DNA from: JBCBCP01 sp039817385
GTDB lineage: Bacteria; Pseudomonadota; Alphaproteobacteria; Rhodobacterales; Rhodobacteraceae
DNA length: 64,000 nt
Assembly: GCA_039817385.1 (NCBI GenBank)
Contig: JBCBVY010000002.1
Coordinates: forward strand, 1-64,000
Direction: 5' to 3'
Shown: positions 44,613 to 52,858 of the stretch, in pieces
How positions within the stretch are numbered: position 1 is the stretch's first letter
Layout: every line of letters begins with the position of its first letter
The notes under the pieces: generated by a model
Database searches by the model: none
Told to the model about the DNA's origin: nothing
What the model saw: only the letters and a program-made list of their open reading frames with translations
Made by a program: the position numbers and the translations under genes

Positions 44613-45299
44613 ATGGATTACGTTTTGGACGCCGCCCCACAGCCCGCGCTTGCCGTGTCCGGTACGGATGCGCGTTTCCCGATCCGCCGTGTGTTCTGCG
44701 TTGGGCGCAACTATGCGGCGCACGCGCGTGAGATGGGCAACGACCCGGATCGCGAACCGCCGTTCTTCTTTACAAAACCGGCGGATGCCGTGGTCGATAC
44801 ACCTTGTGCAGTGCCTTATCCGACAGCGACGTCTGATTTGCACCATGAGGTGGAGCTGGTGCTCGCGATAGCCAAAGGTGGCGCTAATGTCGCGCGCGCG
44901 GATGCTGCGTCTCACATCTGGGGTGCGACGGTTGGGATTGATCTGACCCGGCGTGATCTTCAGTCGGATGCCAAGGCCAACCGGCGCCCGTGGGATATGG
45001 CCAAGGCGTTTGATTTTTCCGCACCTACGGCACCGCTGGTTCCGATCGAACAGGTGCCAAGCCTAAGCGTCGGGCGTATTTGGTTGAGCGTCAATGGCAA
45101 CGCGCGGCAGGATGCAAATATCGCCGACATGATCTGGCCAGTTGAAGATGTCATTGCCGTGCTGAGCCAGTATGTGGCCCTCGCGCCGGGTGATCTGATC
45201 ATGACCGGCACGCCAGAGGGTGTTGGCACGGTGCAGCGCGGCGATGTCATGACGGGCGGGATTGACGGGCTTGGCCGCTTTGAGGTGACGCTGACATGA
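44613..45299 (+). CDS. Short fumarylacetoacetate-hydrolase-family protein (acylpyruvate/fumarylpyruvate hydrolase type)
   Basis: A protein of 228 aa from the ATG at 44613 (MDYVLDAAPQPALAV). The FAH fold motifs RVFCVGRNYAAHAREMG, PFFFTKPADAV, the metal ligands in DLHHEVELVLAI, and ALAPGDLIMTGTPEGVGTV are intact. The size is that of FAHD1-like acylpyruvases or fumarylpyruvate hydrolase, about half that of the FAH enzyme of tyrosine breakdown. Its stop overlaps the start of a zeta-class GST isomerase, so the pair may isomerise and then cleave a maleyl/fumaryl compound from gentisate or homogentisate. Substrate not settled by sequence. Confidence 0.8.
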   Translation: MDYVLDAAPQPALAVSGTDARFPIRRVFCVGRNYAAHAREMGNDPDREPPFFFTKPADAVVDTPCAVPYPTATSDLHHEVELVLAIAKGGANVARADAASHIWGATVGIDLTRRDLQSDAKANRRPWDMAKAFDFSAPTAPLVPIEQVPSLSVGRIWLSVNGNARQDANIADMIWPVEDVIAVLSQYVALAPGDLIMTGTPEGVGTVQRGDVMTGGIDGLGRFEVTLT

Positions 45300-45931
45300 T
45301 CCTGCACAACTATTTCCGGTCTTCGACCTCCGCCCGTGTGCGCGCGGCGCTGAACCTTAAAGGGGTGCCCTTTGAGTATGTGGCGCACGCCCTGTTGAAG
45401 GATGAGCACCGCGGCGCGGCGCATCTGGCGGTGAATCCGCAAGGGCTGGTCCCAACCTTGGTGACCGAACACGGCCCGCTGCCGCAGTCGCTTGCGATCA
45501 TTGAGTGGCTGGATGAAACCTACCCTGATCCGCCGCTGTTGCCCGAAGATGCCTGGGGCCGAGCGCGGGTGCGCAGCCTTGCACATATCATCGCGCTTGA
45601 CGTTCATCCGGTGAATAATTTGCGGATTTTGCGCGCGTTAGAGACTGAATTTGGCGCTGATGCCGATGCCAAGGCCCGTTGGTTTCAAACCTGGGCGCAT
45701 GCGGGCATGGCGGCATTTGAAACGCGGTTGCAGGAACCGGAGACTGGCGCGTTCTGTCACGGGGACACGCCCGGGCTCGCGGACCTTTGCCTGTTTGCGC
45801 AGGTGTTGAACAACGGGCGCTTTGGCGTTGAGCTGGACGCGTACCCGACGATTGCGCGGATCCACGCGGCGTGCATGGCGCTGGATGCCTTTGCGGCGGC
45901 AGCGCCTGCAGCGCAGCCTGACGCGGTTTAG
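45296..45931 (+). CDS. maiA: Zeta-class glutathione S-transferase: maleylacetoacetate/maleylpyruvate isomerase
   Basis: A protein of 211 aa. It opens with the zeta-GST motif YFRSSTSARVRAALNLKG (residues 5-22), in which Ser and Arg bind and activate glutathione, followed by NPQGLVPTLV and QSLAIIEWLDETYPDPPLLP. It isomerises the cis double bond of maleylacetoacetate or maleylpyruvate to trans. The four-base overlap with the FAH-family gene implies consecutive steps. The stop interlocks with glpK. Confidence 0.88.
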   Translation: MILHNYFRSSTSARVRAALNLKGVPFEYVAHALLKDEHRGAAHLAVNPQGLVPTLVTEHGPLPQSLAIIEWLDETYPDPPLLPEDAWGRARVRSLAHIIALDVHPVNNLRILRALETEFGADADAKARWFQTWAHAGMAAFETRLQEPETGAFCHGDTPGLADLCLFAQVLNNGRFGVELDAYPTIARIHAACMALDAFAAAAPAAQPDAV

Positions 45932-47373
45932 ACCATTTGCGTCGCGGCGACGGCGCGCTTCCAACGGGTGTAGGCGGCGTTGCGCTGCGTTTCGGGAAGG
46001 CCCGGTGAGAAACGTCGGTCCAGCGCCCATCTTTGCCCAAAACCTTCTGCGTTTGGATAAAGGCCAGCGTGCATCCCGGCCAGCCATGCCGCACCCAATG
46101 CCGTCGTTTCAATGCTCGCCGGACGATCAACCGGCGCGCCAAGTGTATCGGCGAGTGTTTGCATGGCCCAGCTGTTCGCCGACATTCCACCATCGACGCG
46201 CAGCACGGTATCGCGCGCTTCGGGCCAATCGGACTGCATCGCCTCCAGCAAATCGCGGGTCTGGAAGGCAACGCTTTCCAGAGCGGCGCGGGCCATGTCG
46301 GCGGGGGAGGTGTCGCGGGTCAGGCCAAACACCGCGCCGCGCGCGTCGGCGTCCCAGTAAGGCGCACCGAGGCCCGTGAACGCGGGCACCAAAGTAACCT
46401 GCCCGCTCCCGGCCTTGGCCAGCGCTTCGGTTTCCGGCGCGGCGGTGATGATGCCCAGCCCGTCGCGGAGCCATTGCACGACCGCGCCAGCGATAAAGAT
46501 TGACCCTTCCAGCGCGTAGGTCACTTTGCCATCCAACTGGTAGGCAATTGTTGTGAGCAGCTTGTTTGTGGAGGTAACTGCCTCTTCCCCAGTATTCAGC
46601 AGCGCAAAGCAGCCAGTACCGTAGGTTGATTTCATCATCCCAGGGGCAAAGCAGCCCTGCCCAATCGTTGCCGCCTGCTGATCACCGGCCACGCCCAGGA
46701 TCGGTACAGGGGCGCCAAAAACAGACGTCATGCCAAACGCGGCGGCGCAATCAAGCACCTTGGGCAGCATGTCCATCGGCACATCAAGCATGTCGCACAT
46801 CCGGGCGCTCCATGCACCTTTGTGAATATCGTACAGCATGGTGCGCGAGGCATTGGTCGCGTCTGTTGCGTGCTGGCCCGTCATTTTCCAGATCAGCCAG
46901 CTGTCTATCGTGCCAAAGCGCAGGCCATCCCGGCGCCCGACCTTGTCCAGCAGCCATTTGACCTTGGTGCCGGAGAAATACGGATCCGGCAGCAGGCCGG
47001 TGATTGCGGTGATCTCCTCGGCGTGGCCGCCCGCGCGGAGGGCGGCACAGATTGGGGCGGTCCGCCGGTCCTGCCAGACAATCGCGTTATGGACGGGGCC
47101 GTCCGCGTCCCAGATCACCGTCGTCTCGCGCTGGTTCGTGATGCCGATCCCGGCGAGGTCGGATGCGGTCAAACCCGCCTGTGTTAGAGCCGTTTTGCAG
47201 GTCTCCAGAACAGATTGCCAAATCTCCTCCGGGTCGTGTTCCACCCAGCCGTCACCTGGAAAATGCTGCGCGAATTCTTTTTGTGCGGTGGCGACAGGCT
47301 TCATGTCAGCATCAAAGATGATCGCGCGCGAAGACGTGGTGCCTTGATCGATGGCGAGGATATGGGTGGTCAT
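45928..47373 (-). CDS. glpK: Glycerol kinase
   Basis: A protein of 481 aa from the ATG at 47373 (MTTHILAIDQGTTSSRAIIFDAD), overlapping the glpD stop. It phosphorylates glycerol to sn-glycerol-3-phosphate. FGGY-family blocks: DQGTTSSR phosphate loop, GITNQRETTVIWD, the substrate-proximal GLLPDPYFSGTKVKWLLD, and GLGAPYWDADARGAVFGLTRDTS. No glpF or ABC glycerol transporter is adjacent. Confidence 0.95.
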   Translation of the reverse strand: MTTHILAIDQGTTSSRAIIFDADMKPVATAQKEFAQHFPGDGWVEHDPEEIWQSVLETCKTALTQAGLTASDLAGIGITNQRETTVIWDADGPVHNAIVWQDRRTAPICAALRAGGHAEEITAITGLLPDPYFSGTKVKWLLDKVGRRDGLRFGTIDSWLIWKMTGQHATDATNASRTMLYDIHKGAWSARMCDMLDVPMDMLPKVLDCAAAFGMTSVFGAPVPILGVAGDQQAATIGQGCFAPGMMKSTYGTGCFALLNTGEEAVTSTNKLLTTIAYQLDGKVTYALEGSIFIAGAVVQWLRDGLGIITAAPETEALAKAGSGQVTLVPAFTGLGAPYWDADARGAVFGLTRDTSPADMARAALESVAFQTRDLLEAMQSDWPEARDTVLRVDGGMSANSWAMQTLADTLGAPVDRPASIETTALGAAWLAGMHAGLYPNAEGFGQRWALDRRFSPGLPETQRNAAYTRWKRAVAATQMV

Positions 47374-48893
47374 TGCGCGTCCTTCATCCAATGCGCAATT
47401 TCCGCGATCTGCGCCGGTGAAAGGCGCAGGCCCAGCTTCGTCCGCCGCCAGATCACGTCATCAACCTCTTGCGCGTATTCGCGTGACATCATCCAGCGCA
47501 GTTCGGCTTCGGTCAACGTCGCCCCGAAGTCTTGACCAAGGTCGGTCGCACAGGACGCATCACCCAAGATCTGCCGCGCTTCGGTGCCATAGGCTTTAAT
47601 GAGCCGTGTGGCCCAGGCACCGGTGAGGAAGGGGAAATCGGCCCGGAGGTCTTTGGCCAAGTCGCTGGCGCCCTCGACCGGAAAGTCTCCACCTGGAAGC
47701 GCAATGCCCGCGGTCCAGCCCTTGCCAAGCTCCAGCTTATCCAGCGCTTGTTCGGCCAGCTTGCGGTAGGTGGTGATCTTCCCGCCAAAGACGCTGAGCA
47801 GTGGCGCACCGGCGCGGTCCAGCTCAAGCACGTAGTCGCGCGTTGCCGCCGTCGCGGAGGTTGCGCCATCGTCGTAGAGGGGGCGGACGCCGGAATAGGT
47901 CCACACGATGTCGGCCTTGGTGACGGGCTGTTCGAAATACTGGGACGCGAAATTCAGAAGGTAGTCCCGCTCGTCATCCGTGATTTCCGGCTTTGCCCCC
48001 GGGTCCGTATGTTCGGCATCGGTGGTGCCGATGAGCGTAAAGTCGCCCTCGTAGGGGATCGCAAAGATGATCCGCCCGTCGGTGCCTTGCAGGAAATAGC
48101 ATTTGTCGTGGTCAAAAAGCCGCCGCGTCACGATATGCGAGCCGCGCACAAGGCGGATCGCGCTGGGCGCGTTTTGGCGGATCACGCCGGACAGAATTTC
48201 CGAAACCCAGGGCCCGCCAGCGTTGACCAGATGGCGGGCAAAGTAGGTCTGTCCGCCCGCTTCGATCCGCCAGAGATCATCCGCGCGCGTTGCATTGGTC
48301 ACGCGCGTGCGGGTCAGAATTGTCGCTCCGCGCGCTTCCGCGTCCCGGGCGTTCAGGAGCACAAGCCGCGAATCCTCGACCCAGACATCCGAATATTCGA
48401 ACGCTTTGGCGAAACGGTCTTGCAGCGGCGCGCCTTCCGGTGCGCTGCGCAGGTTCAGCGTCTGCGTTGCGGGCAACAGCGCACGGCCCCCAAGGGTATC
48501 GTACAGGAACAAACCAAATCGCAGCAGCCAAGCCGGACGCCTCCCTTTGGCCCAGGGCATGATCCGGGACAGGAGCCGAGAGGTTGGCGTTTCACTGTCG
48601 AACCGCATGTCGGGCGCGTAAGGCAAGACAAAGCGCATGGGCCACGCAATGTGCGGCATCGCGCGCAGAAGAACCTCGCGTTCCTTTAGCGCGGACCGCA
48701 CCAGTCCAAATTCAAAAAACTCCAGATAGCGCAGACCACCGTGGAACAGCTTGGTCGATGCAGAAGAGGTTGCACCCCCCAAATCGCCTTGCTCTGCCAG
48801 TACAACCGACAGACCGCGCCCGGCCGCGTCACGCGCAATCCCGCAGCCGTTGATCCCGCCGCCGATGATGAAGATGTCGACCGTGTCTGCCAT
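47370..48893 (-). CDS. glpD: Aerobic glycerol-3-phosphate dehydrogenase
   Basis: A protein of 507 aa from the ATG at 48893 (MADTVDIFIIGGGINGCGIARDAAGRGLSVVLAEQGDLGGATSSASTKLFHGGLRYLE). FAD-binding, membrane-associated; oxidises glycerol-3-phosphate and passes electrons to ubiquinone. SHIVTRRLFDHDKCYFLQGTDGRIIFAIPYEGDFTLIGTTD and GGKITTYRKLAEQAL are family blocks. With glpK it channels glycerol into glycolysis as dihydroxyacetone phosphate. It lies 40 bases downstream of idi on the same strand. Confidence 0.95.
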   Translation of the reverse strand: MADTVDIFIIGGGINGCGIARDAAGRGLSVVLAEQGDLGGATSSASTKLFHGGLRYLEFFEFGLVRSALKEREVLLRAMPHIAWPMRFVLPYAPDMRFDSETPTSRLLSRIMPWAKGRRPAWLLRFGLFLYDTLGGRALLPATQTLNLRSAPEGAPLQDRFAKAFEYSDVWVEDSRLVLLNARDAEARGATILTRTRVTNATRADDLWRIEAGGQTYFARHLVNAGGPWVSEILSGVIRQNAPSAIRLVRGSHIVTRRLFDHDKCYFLQGTDGRIIFAIPYEGDFTLIGTTDAEHTDPGAKPEITDDERDYLLNFASQYFEQPVTKADIVWTYSGVRPLYDDGATSATAATRDYVLELDRAGAPLLSVFGGKITTYRKLAEQALDKLELGKGWTAGIALPGGDFPVEGASDLAKDLRADFPFLTGAWATRLIKAYGTEARQILGDASCATDLGQDFGATLTEAELRWMMSREYAQEVDDVIWRRTKLGLRLSPAQIAEIAHWMKDAQ

Positions 48894-48933
48894 GCCTCGC
48901 CACCTAAGGCGGCGGGCGCATCGGGGCAAGCGT

Positions 48934-49479
48934 TCAGACGCGTGCCGCCGCGTGCATCAGGTCAGGGCCAAAGATCACGTCCGCATGTTCCGCAAGGTAG
49001 ATGCGCAGCCACGGGGTAAAGCGGCCCGGATGGCGTGTCACCTTGGCGTTCAGATCGTGATAGTCGATCCACTCGTAGGCCATGACTTCGTCCGGGTTTG
49101 GCGTCACCTCCAGATCGCCAAAGACCCGGCCCAGATAGACGTCCACAACCTCGTGCTCGATGAGGCCGTTGCCCACATCCGCGCGGTATTCGAGGTGGTG
49201 GCGATGTTCCAGCGCGATGCCGGTCACGCCAAGTTCTTCATCGAGTCGGCGCACGGCGCAGCGCGCCGCGGTCTCGTTCCAGTCGGGGTGGGTACAACAG
49301 GTGTTCGTCCACAGACCGGGCGTGTGGTATTTGCCCATTGCGCGTTGCTGCATCAGCACCTCGGTTCCGCGCAGAACAAAGACGCTTACGGCCTTGTGGC
49401 GCAGGCCGCGGCGGTGCGCTTCCAGCTTTTCAACGGGGGTGAGCGCGCCGTTGACCCAGGCGGGGATCATGATGCTCAT
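48934..49479 (-). CDS. idi: Isopentenyl-diphosphate delta-isomerase, type I
   Basis: A protein of 181 aa, Nudix fold. It interconverts IPP and DMAPP for the carotenoid and bacteriochlorophyll geranylgeranyl precursor. The catalytic Cys is in TNTCCTHPDWNETAARCAVRRLDEELGV, and the metal-binding Glu region in EVVDVYLGRVFGDLEVTPNPDEVMAYEWID. Last gene of the minus-strand bch segment, overlapping bchP by four bases; idi at this position is common in purple-bacterial photosynthesis clusters. Confidence 0.95.
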   Translation of the reverse strand: MSIMIPAWVNGALTPVEKLEAHRRGLRHKAVSVFVLRGTEVLMQQRAMGKYHTPGLWTNTCCTHPDWNETAARCAVRRLDEELGVTGIALEHRHHLEYRADVGNGLIEHEVVDVYLGRVFGDLEVTPNPDEVMAYEWIDYHDLNAKVTRHPGRFTPWLRIYLAEHADVIFGPDLMHAAARV

Positions 49480-50654
49480 ACGCGCTCCGGTTTGACGAGG
49501 CCCGTCAGGTGGGCGAGGTTTTTGATGCCGATCTTCAGGTGCGCCATAGGGCGGGCCTTGACCAGTTTCTTGTTCATATATGCCTCGAAGGTCAGGCGCT
49601 GCACGTCGACATCATGACACAGCGAAACGAAGCGTTCGCGGCGTTCATCGCTGCGATAATAGGCGTTTTGCATCGAGGCGAGCACCCGGAAGACCGTCTT
49701 GTGTTCGCGCATGAAGAGGCGGCGGGCAAGCTTGAGGTCTTTGACCCGGCCAGAGGCCAAAGTGGCCGCTGCAGCTGTGGCCGCAACGCGTCCCCCGACC
49801 ATCGCGTAGTAGATGCCTTCGCCGGAAGAGGGGGCGACAACACCCGCGGCGTCGCCAGCGAGAACCACGTCGCGCCCATTGTCCCAACGGTCCATCGGTT
49901 TCAGGGGGATCGGCGCGCCTTCCCGGCGCAAGGTCTCGCAATCGGTCAGGCCGGATGCGGCGCGCAGGGCCGTGGTGGCCTCTTTCAGGTTCACATCCGC
50001 CTGTTCAGAGCCCATGCCGACGCTGGTTGTCGCGCCATGTGGGAAGACCCAACCGTAGAAGTCTGGCGAAATCGCGCCGTCATAGATCACATCGCAACGC
50101 TCTGGGTCGTAGATGTCGGTCTTGGCCGGCGCCTTGATGATTTCGTGATAGGCAAAGACAAGCGGCACCTTGTCGGCGCCTTCGACCTCGGCCAGGCCAA
50201 CGCGGCTTTTGGCGCCGTCCGCACCGATGACCAGCTTGCAGGGCAGCTCGCGTTCCTCCTGCGTGACCTTGTCCCGGTAGATGACGACAGGCGTGCCGTT
50301 TGGCCGCTCAATCCGCACGAAGGTGCCGGTGAAATACTCTGCCCCGGCCTCAACGGCACGGGCGCGCAGGAAGGGGTCAAAATCCTTGCGGTCGACCATG
50401 CCGACGTAGCCGTTCTCGATCGGGATATCGACGTGGCGCCCGGTAGGGGAGATCATGCGTGCGGTGGTGACCTTGGTCAGCAGCTGATCCTCGGTGATGT
50501 GAAAGTCCTGCATCAGCCGGGGCGGGATGGCGCCGCCGCAGGGTTTGATCCGGCCTTCCCGGTCTAGAAGGGCCACGGAGTGACCCGACCGGACAAGGTC
50601 CTCGGCGGCTGTGGCGCCCGCGGGGCCGCCCCCGACAACAACAACGTCAAACAT
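49476..50654 (-). CDS. bchP: Geranylgeranyl bacteriochlorophyll reductase BchP
   Basis: A protein of 392 aa. It reduces the geranylgeranyl tail of bacteriochlorophyll to phytyl in three NADPH-dependent steps. The N-terminal FAD motif is VVVGGGPAGATAAEDLVRSGHSVALLDREGRIKPCGGAIPP, with LVIGADGAKSRVG and VVLAGDAAGVVAPSSGEGIYYAM as further flavin blocks. It lies three bases after bch2 and overlaps idi. Confidence 0.96.
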   Translation of the reverse strand: MFDVVVVGGGPAGATAAEDLVRSGHSVALLDREGRIKPCGGAIPPRLMQDFHITEDQLLTKVTTARMISPTGRHVDIPIENGYVGMVDRKDFDPFLRARAVEAGAEYFTGTFVRIERPNGTPVVIYRDKVTQEERELPCKLVIGADGAKSRVGLAEVEGADKVPLVFAYHEIIKAPAKTDIYDPERCDVIYDGAISPDFYGWVFPHGATTSVGMGSEQADVNLKEATTALRAASGLTDCETLRREGAPIPLKPMDRWDNGRDVVLAGDAAGVVAPSSGEGIYYAMVGGRVAATAAAATLASGRVKDLKLARRLFMREHKTVFRVLASMQNAYYRSDERRERFVSLCHDVDVQRLTFEAYMNKKLVKARPMAHLKIGIKNLAHLTGLVKPERV

Positions 50655-50657
50655 GGC

Positions 50658-51902
50658 TCATTCTCCCGGAACGAGGGTTGGGTCAGGGCGCTGCGCCATG
50701 ACTTTTGCTGCGGCGATGGCCGCGAGCAGGAACAAGACTGCCTCAAAGGCGAAGACGGCGCCGTACGCGGCGGCATCGGGAAGGATCATGCGCATGGCGT
50801 CCAGAAGCCCGGTGGCCACAAGGCCCGCAAGACCTGCGGCGATGGCCTGCGCCGCGCCGAAGACGCCCATGCGGGTGCCGGTACGCTGGGAACGTTCGGC
50901 GGCCAGCTGCATCATGGAGCCGATGGCGCCCACGACGAACAACCCGTTGCCAAGGCCGAGGGTCATTGCGGAGGGGATCAGTGGCAGGCCCGCGCCGAGA
51001 GCAATGAGCCCCGCAGCAGAGACGATGCACCCCGTCACGGCCCAAAACCGCAGCGACCCACGGCGCAGGTGCGCCAAAAGGCCCGCGGCGATCATGCCCA
51101 TCAGGGCCGCGCCGTCCTTCGCGCCAGACAGTTTCTGGCTGTCTTCAGGGCCGAGGCCGTGGATGTGGCCCGCGAAGGGTTCGAAGATGAGCTCCGACAG
51201 GTAGAAGGCGAGTATCGACAGAAACACGAAGCCCGTAAACCGCCGCGCCATCGGGTCGGCCCAAGTCTGGCGCAAGGCTGTGGCAAGGGGGGCGTCATCC
51301 GGCAGGACCGCTGCGCCGGAGCGGCGCTCGACCCCCCATGTTGCGAGCATTGACAGAAGCAGCGCGAGGGCTGCGACCACCGTCACAACGTTGAGAAGGC
51401 GCGCGGGGGTGTATGGCTCCAACGCGACGCCGGTCCCGATGGAGGTGATAATGGCGCCGACGATCAGCAGCAGCCATGCGAGGGTCGCGCTTGCCGCTTT
51501 GCGAGGTCCAGCCACATGCGCCAGCAGGGCGAGGAAAGACGTGCCCGCCGCGCCGATGCCGAGGCCGATGGCGATGTAAGCCACAACCCAGATGGAAAGC
51601 GCCGCCGCGCGCGACGTTTCCGCAACGCCAATGCCCCAGGCCGCCGCAACGATCCCGGCGCCAACCAGCGCGACACCGCCGATGATGAACGGCGTCCGCC
51701 CGCCGTGTTGATCCGACCGGTGCCCGAACATGGGCCGGGTCAGCTGGACGCCGTAATGCAGGGCAACCAGCGCGCCGGGGAGCAAGGCGGGAAAGGCAAG
51801 CTCAACCGTCATCAGCCGGTTGAACAGGTTCACCGGCAGCGCGGCCAGCCCGCCGATGGCGGCATTCACAAGGCACAGGCGGAGGATGACGGCCCAGCTC
51901 AT
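50658..51902 (-). CDS. PucC/LhaA-family major facilitator (Bch2, ORF between bchG and bchP)
   Basis: A protein of 414 aa from the ATG at 51902; longer frames run antisense to bchG. About 12 hydrophobic helices. It opens with the PucC-family pattern VELAFPALLPGALVALHYGVQLTRPMFGHRSDQHGGRTPFIIGG. This protein (ORF428/Bch2 in Rhodobacter) always sits between bchG and bchP. Related PucC and LhaA assist light-harvesting complex assembly, possibly by moving bacteriochlorophyll; the role of Bch2 itself is inferred. It overlaps bchG by four bases. Confidence 0.9.
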   Translation of the reverse strand: MSWAVILRLCLVNAAIGGLAALPVNLFNRLMTVELAFPALLPGALVALHYGVQLTRPMFGHRSDQHGGRTPFIIGGVALVGAGIVAAAWGIGVAETSRAAALSIWVVAYIAIGLGIGAAGTSFLALLAHVAGPRKAASATLAWLLLIVGAIITSIGTGVALEPYTPARLLNVVTVVAALALLLSMLATWGVERRSGAAVLPDDAPLATALRQTWADPMARRFTGFVFLSILAFYLSELIFEPFAGHIHGLGPEDSQKLSGAKDGAALMGMIAAGLLAHLRRGSLRFWAVTGCIVSAAGLIALGAGLPLIPSAMTLGLGNGLFVVGAIGSMMQLAAERSQRTGTRMGVFGAAQAIAAGLAGLVATGLLDAMRMILPDAAAYGAVFAFEAVLFLLAAIAAAKVMAQRPDPTLVPGE

Positions 51903-52798
51903 GACAAACCCCGCAGGGCAAAGGCGGCGATCATCATGCCCGAGACGTAAAGCAGAACGCCGGTTCCGTTGTACCAGGGCGCCTTGGCCTTCGGATCCTG
52001 CATCATCACCCGCATCGCCCAGACCTGTGCAAGCAGGACGGCGCCAATGCCCGCCGCGTGAAGCGGACGGTCCCAGAGCAGCAGCAGCGCCAGCACCACG
52101 GCTTGCGGCACGGCCATCACCCAGCAGGCAACGCGCGCGGCGCGTTCGGGCCCGAGGGTCACGGGCAGCGAGTTCACGCCCATCTGGCGGTCGCCTTCGA
52201 GCGCTTTGAAATCGTTCAGCGTCATGATGCCGTGCGCGCCGATGCCGTAAAGGACGGCGATGACCAGCACCTCGGGGGCAGGGGCGCCCGCGGCAAGGAC
52301 AGCAGCGCCGGTGATCCACGGCAGGGTCTCATAGCTGAGACCAACAAGACCCGGCCCCCACCAGCCGGAGCGCTTCATGCGAATTGGCTCCACCGAATAG
52401 GCCCAGGCGGCCAGCACGGCGAGGACCGTTGCCGCAAAACCCCATGCGCCAAGCTGCCAACCCACAACGAGCGACACCGCCGACATCGCCAGCGCGATCC
52501 ACAGGCCCCATCGCCCCGGGATATTCCCCGAGGGGATCGGCCTGTCCGGTTCATTGATGGCGTCCACATCGCGGTCGCACCAATCGTTTGCCGCTTGGCT
52601 CATCCCGCAGACAATCGGGCCGGCCAGCAAAACGCCAAGCACAACCATATCCCACTGTCCCGCGGGCGAGACGCCGGACGAGACCACACCGCAGAGGTAC
52701 GCCCACATTGGCGGGAACCATGTAATCGGCTTGATCAGCCGCAGCATCGACGGCGGATGAGGGAATCGGCGCGGCTGTATCGTGCTTGAGACAGACAT
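51899..52798 (-). CDS. bchG: Bacteriochlorophyll synthase BchG
   Basis: A protein of 299 aa from the ATG at 52798 (MSVSSTIQPRRF), consistent with family openings. UbiA-type membrane prenyltransferase that esterifies bacteriochlorophyllide with geranylgeranyl diphosphate. The two Asp-rich motifs are NDWCDRDVDAINEPDRP and DFKALEGDRQMG; LIKPITWFPPMWAYLCGVVSSG precedes them. No ribosome site is seen before the ATG, where a PpsR-type box sits only three bases upstream. Translation may be coupled to ppsR, or the transcript may have almost no leader. Confidence 0.95.
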   Translation of the reverse strand: MSVSSTIQPRRFPHPPSMLRLIKPITWFPPMWAYLCGVVSSGVSPAGQWDMVVLGVLLAGPIVCGMSQAANDWCDRDVDAINEPDRPIPSGNIPGRWGLWIALAMSAVSLVVGWQLGAWGFAATVLAVLAAWAYSVEPIRMKRSGWWGPGLVGLSYETLPWITGAAVLAAGAPAPEVLVIAVLYGIGAHGIMTLNDFKALEGDRQMGVNSLPVTLGPERAARVACWVMAVPQAVVLALLLLWDRPLHAAGIGAVLLAQVWAMRVMMQDPKAKAPWYNGTGVLLYVSGMMIAAFALRGLS

Positions 52799-52800
52799 AG

Positions 52801-52818
52801 TGTAAACTATGGCTGACA
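52801..52818. promoter_or_regulatory. PpsR/CrtJ-type box (TGT-N12-ACA) at bchG
   Basis: TGT at 52801-52803 and ACA at 52816-52818 with exactly 12 bases between. On the bchG strand it reads TGTcagccatagtttACA and ends three bases before the ATG, inside the 60-base ppsR-bchG gap. PpsR represses photosynthesis genes in oxygen and light through such boxes. Confidence 0.7.
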
Positions 52819-52858
52819 CTTGGCGCCGTTTCAAGCGCGCAGTGTGACGCGGCAAAAA

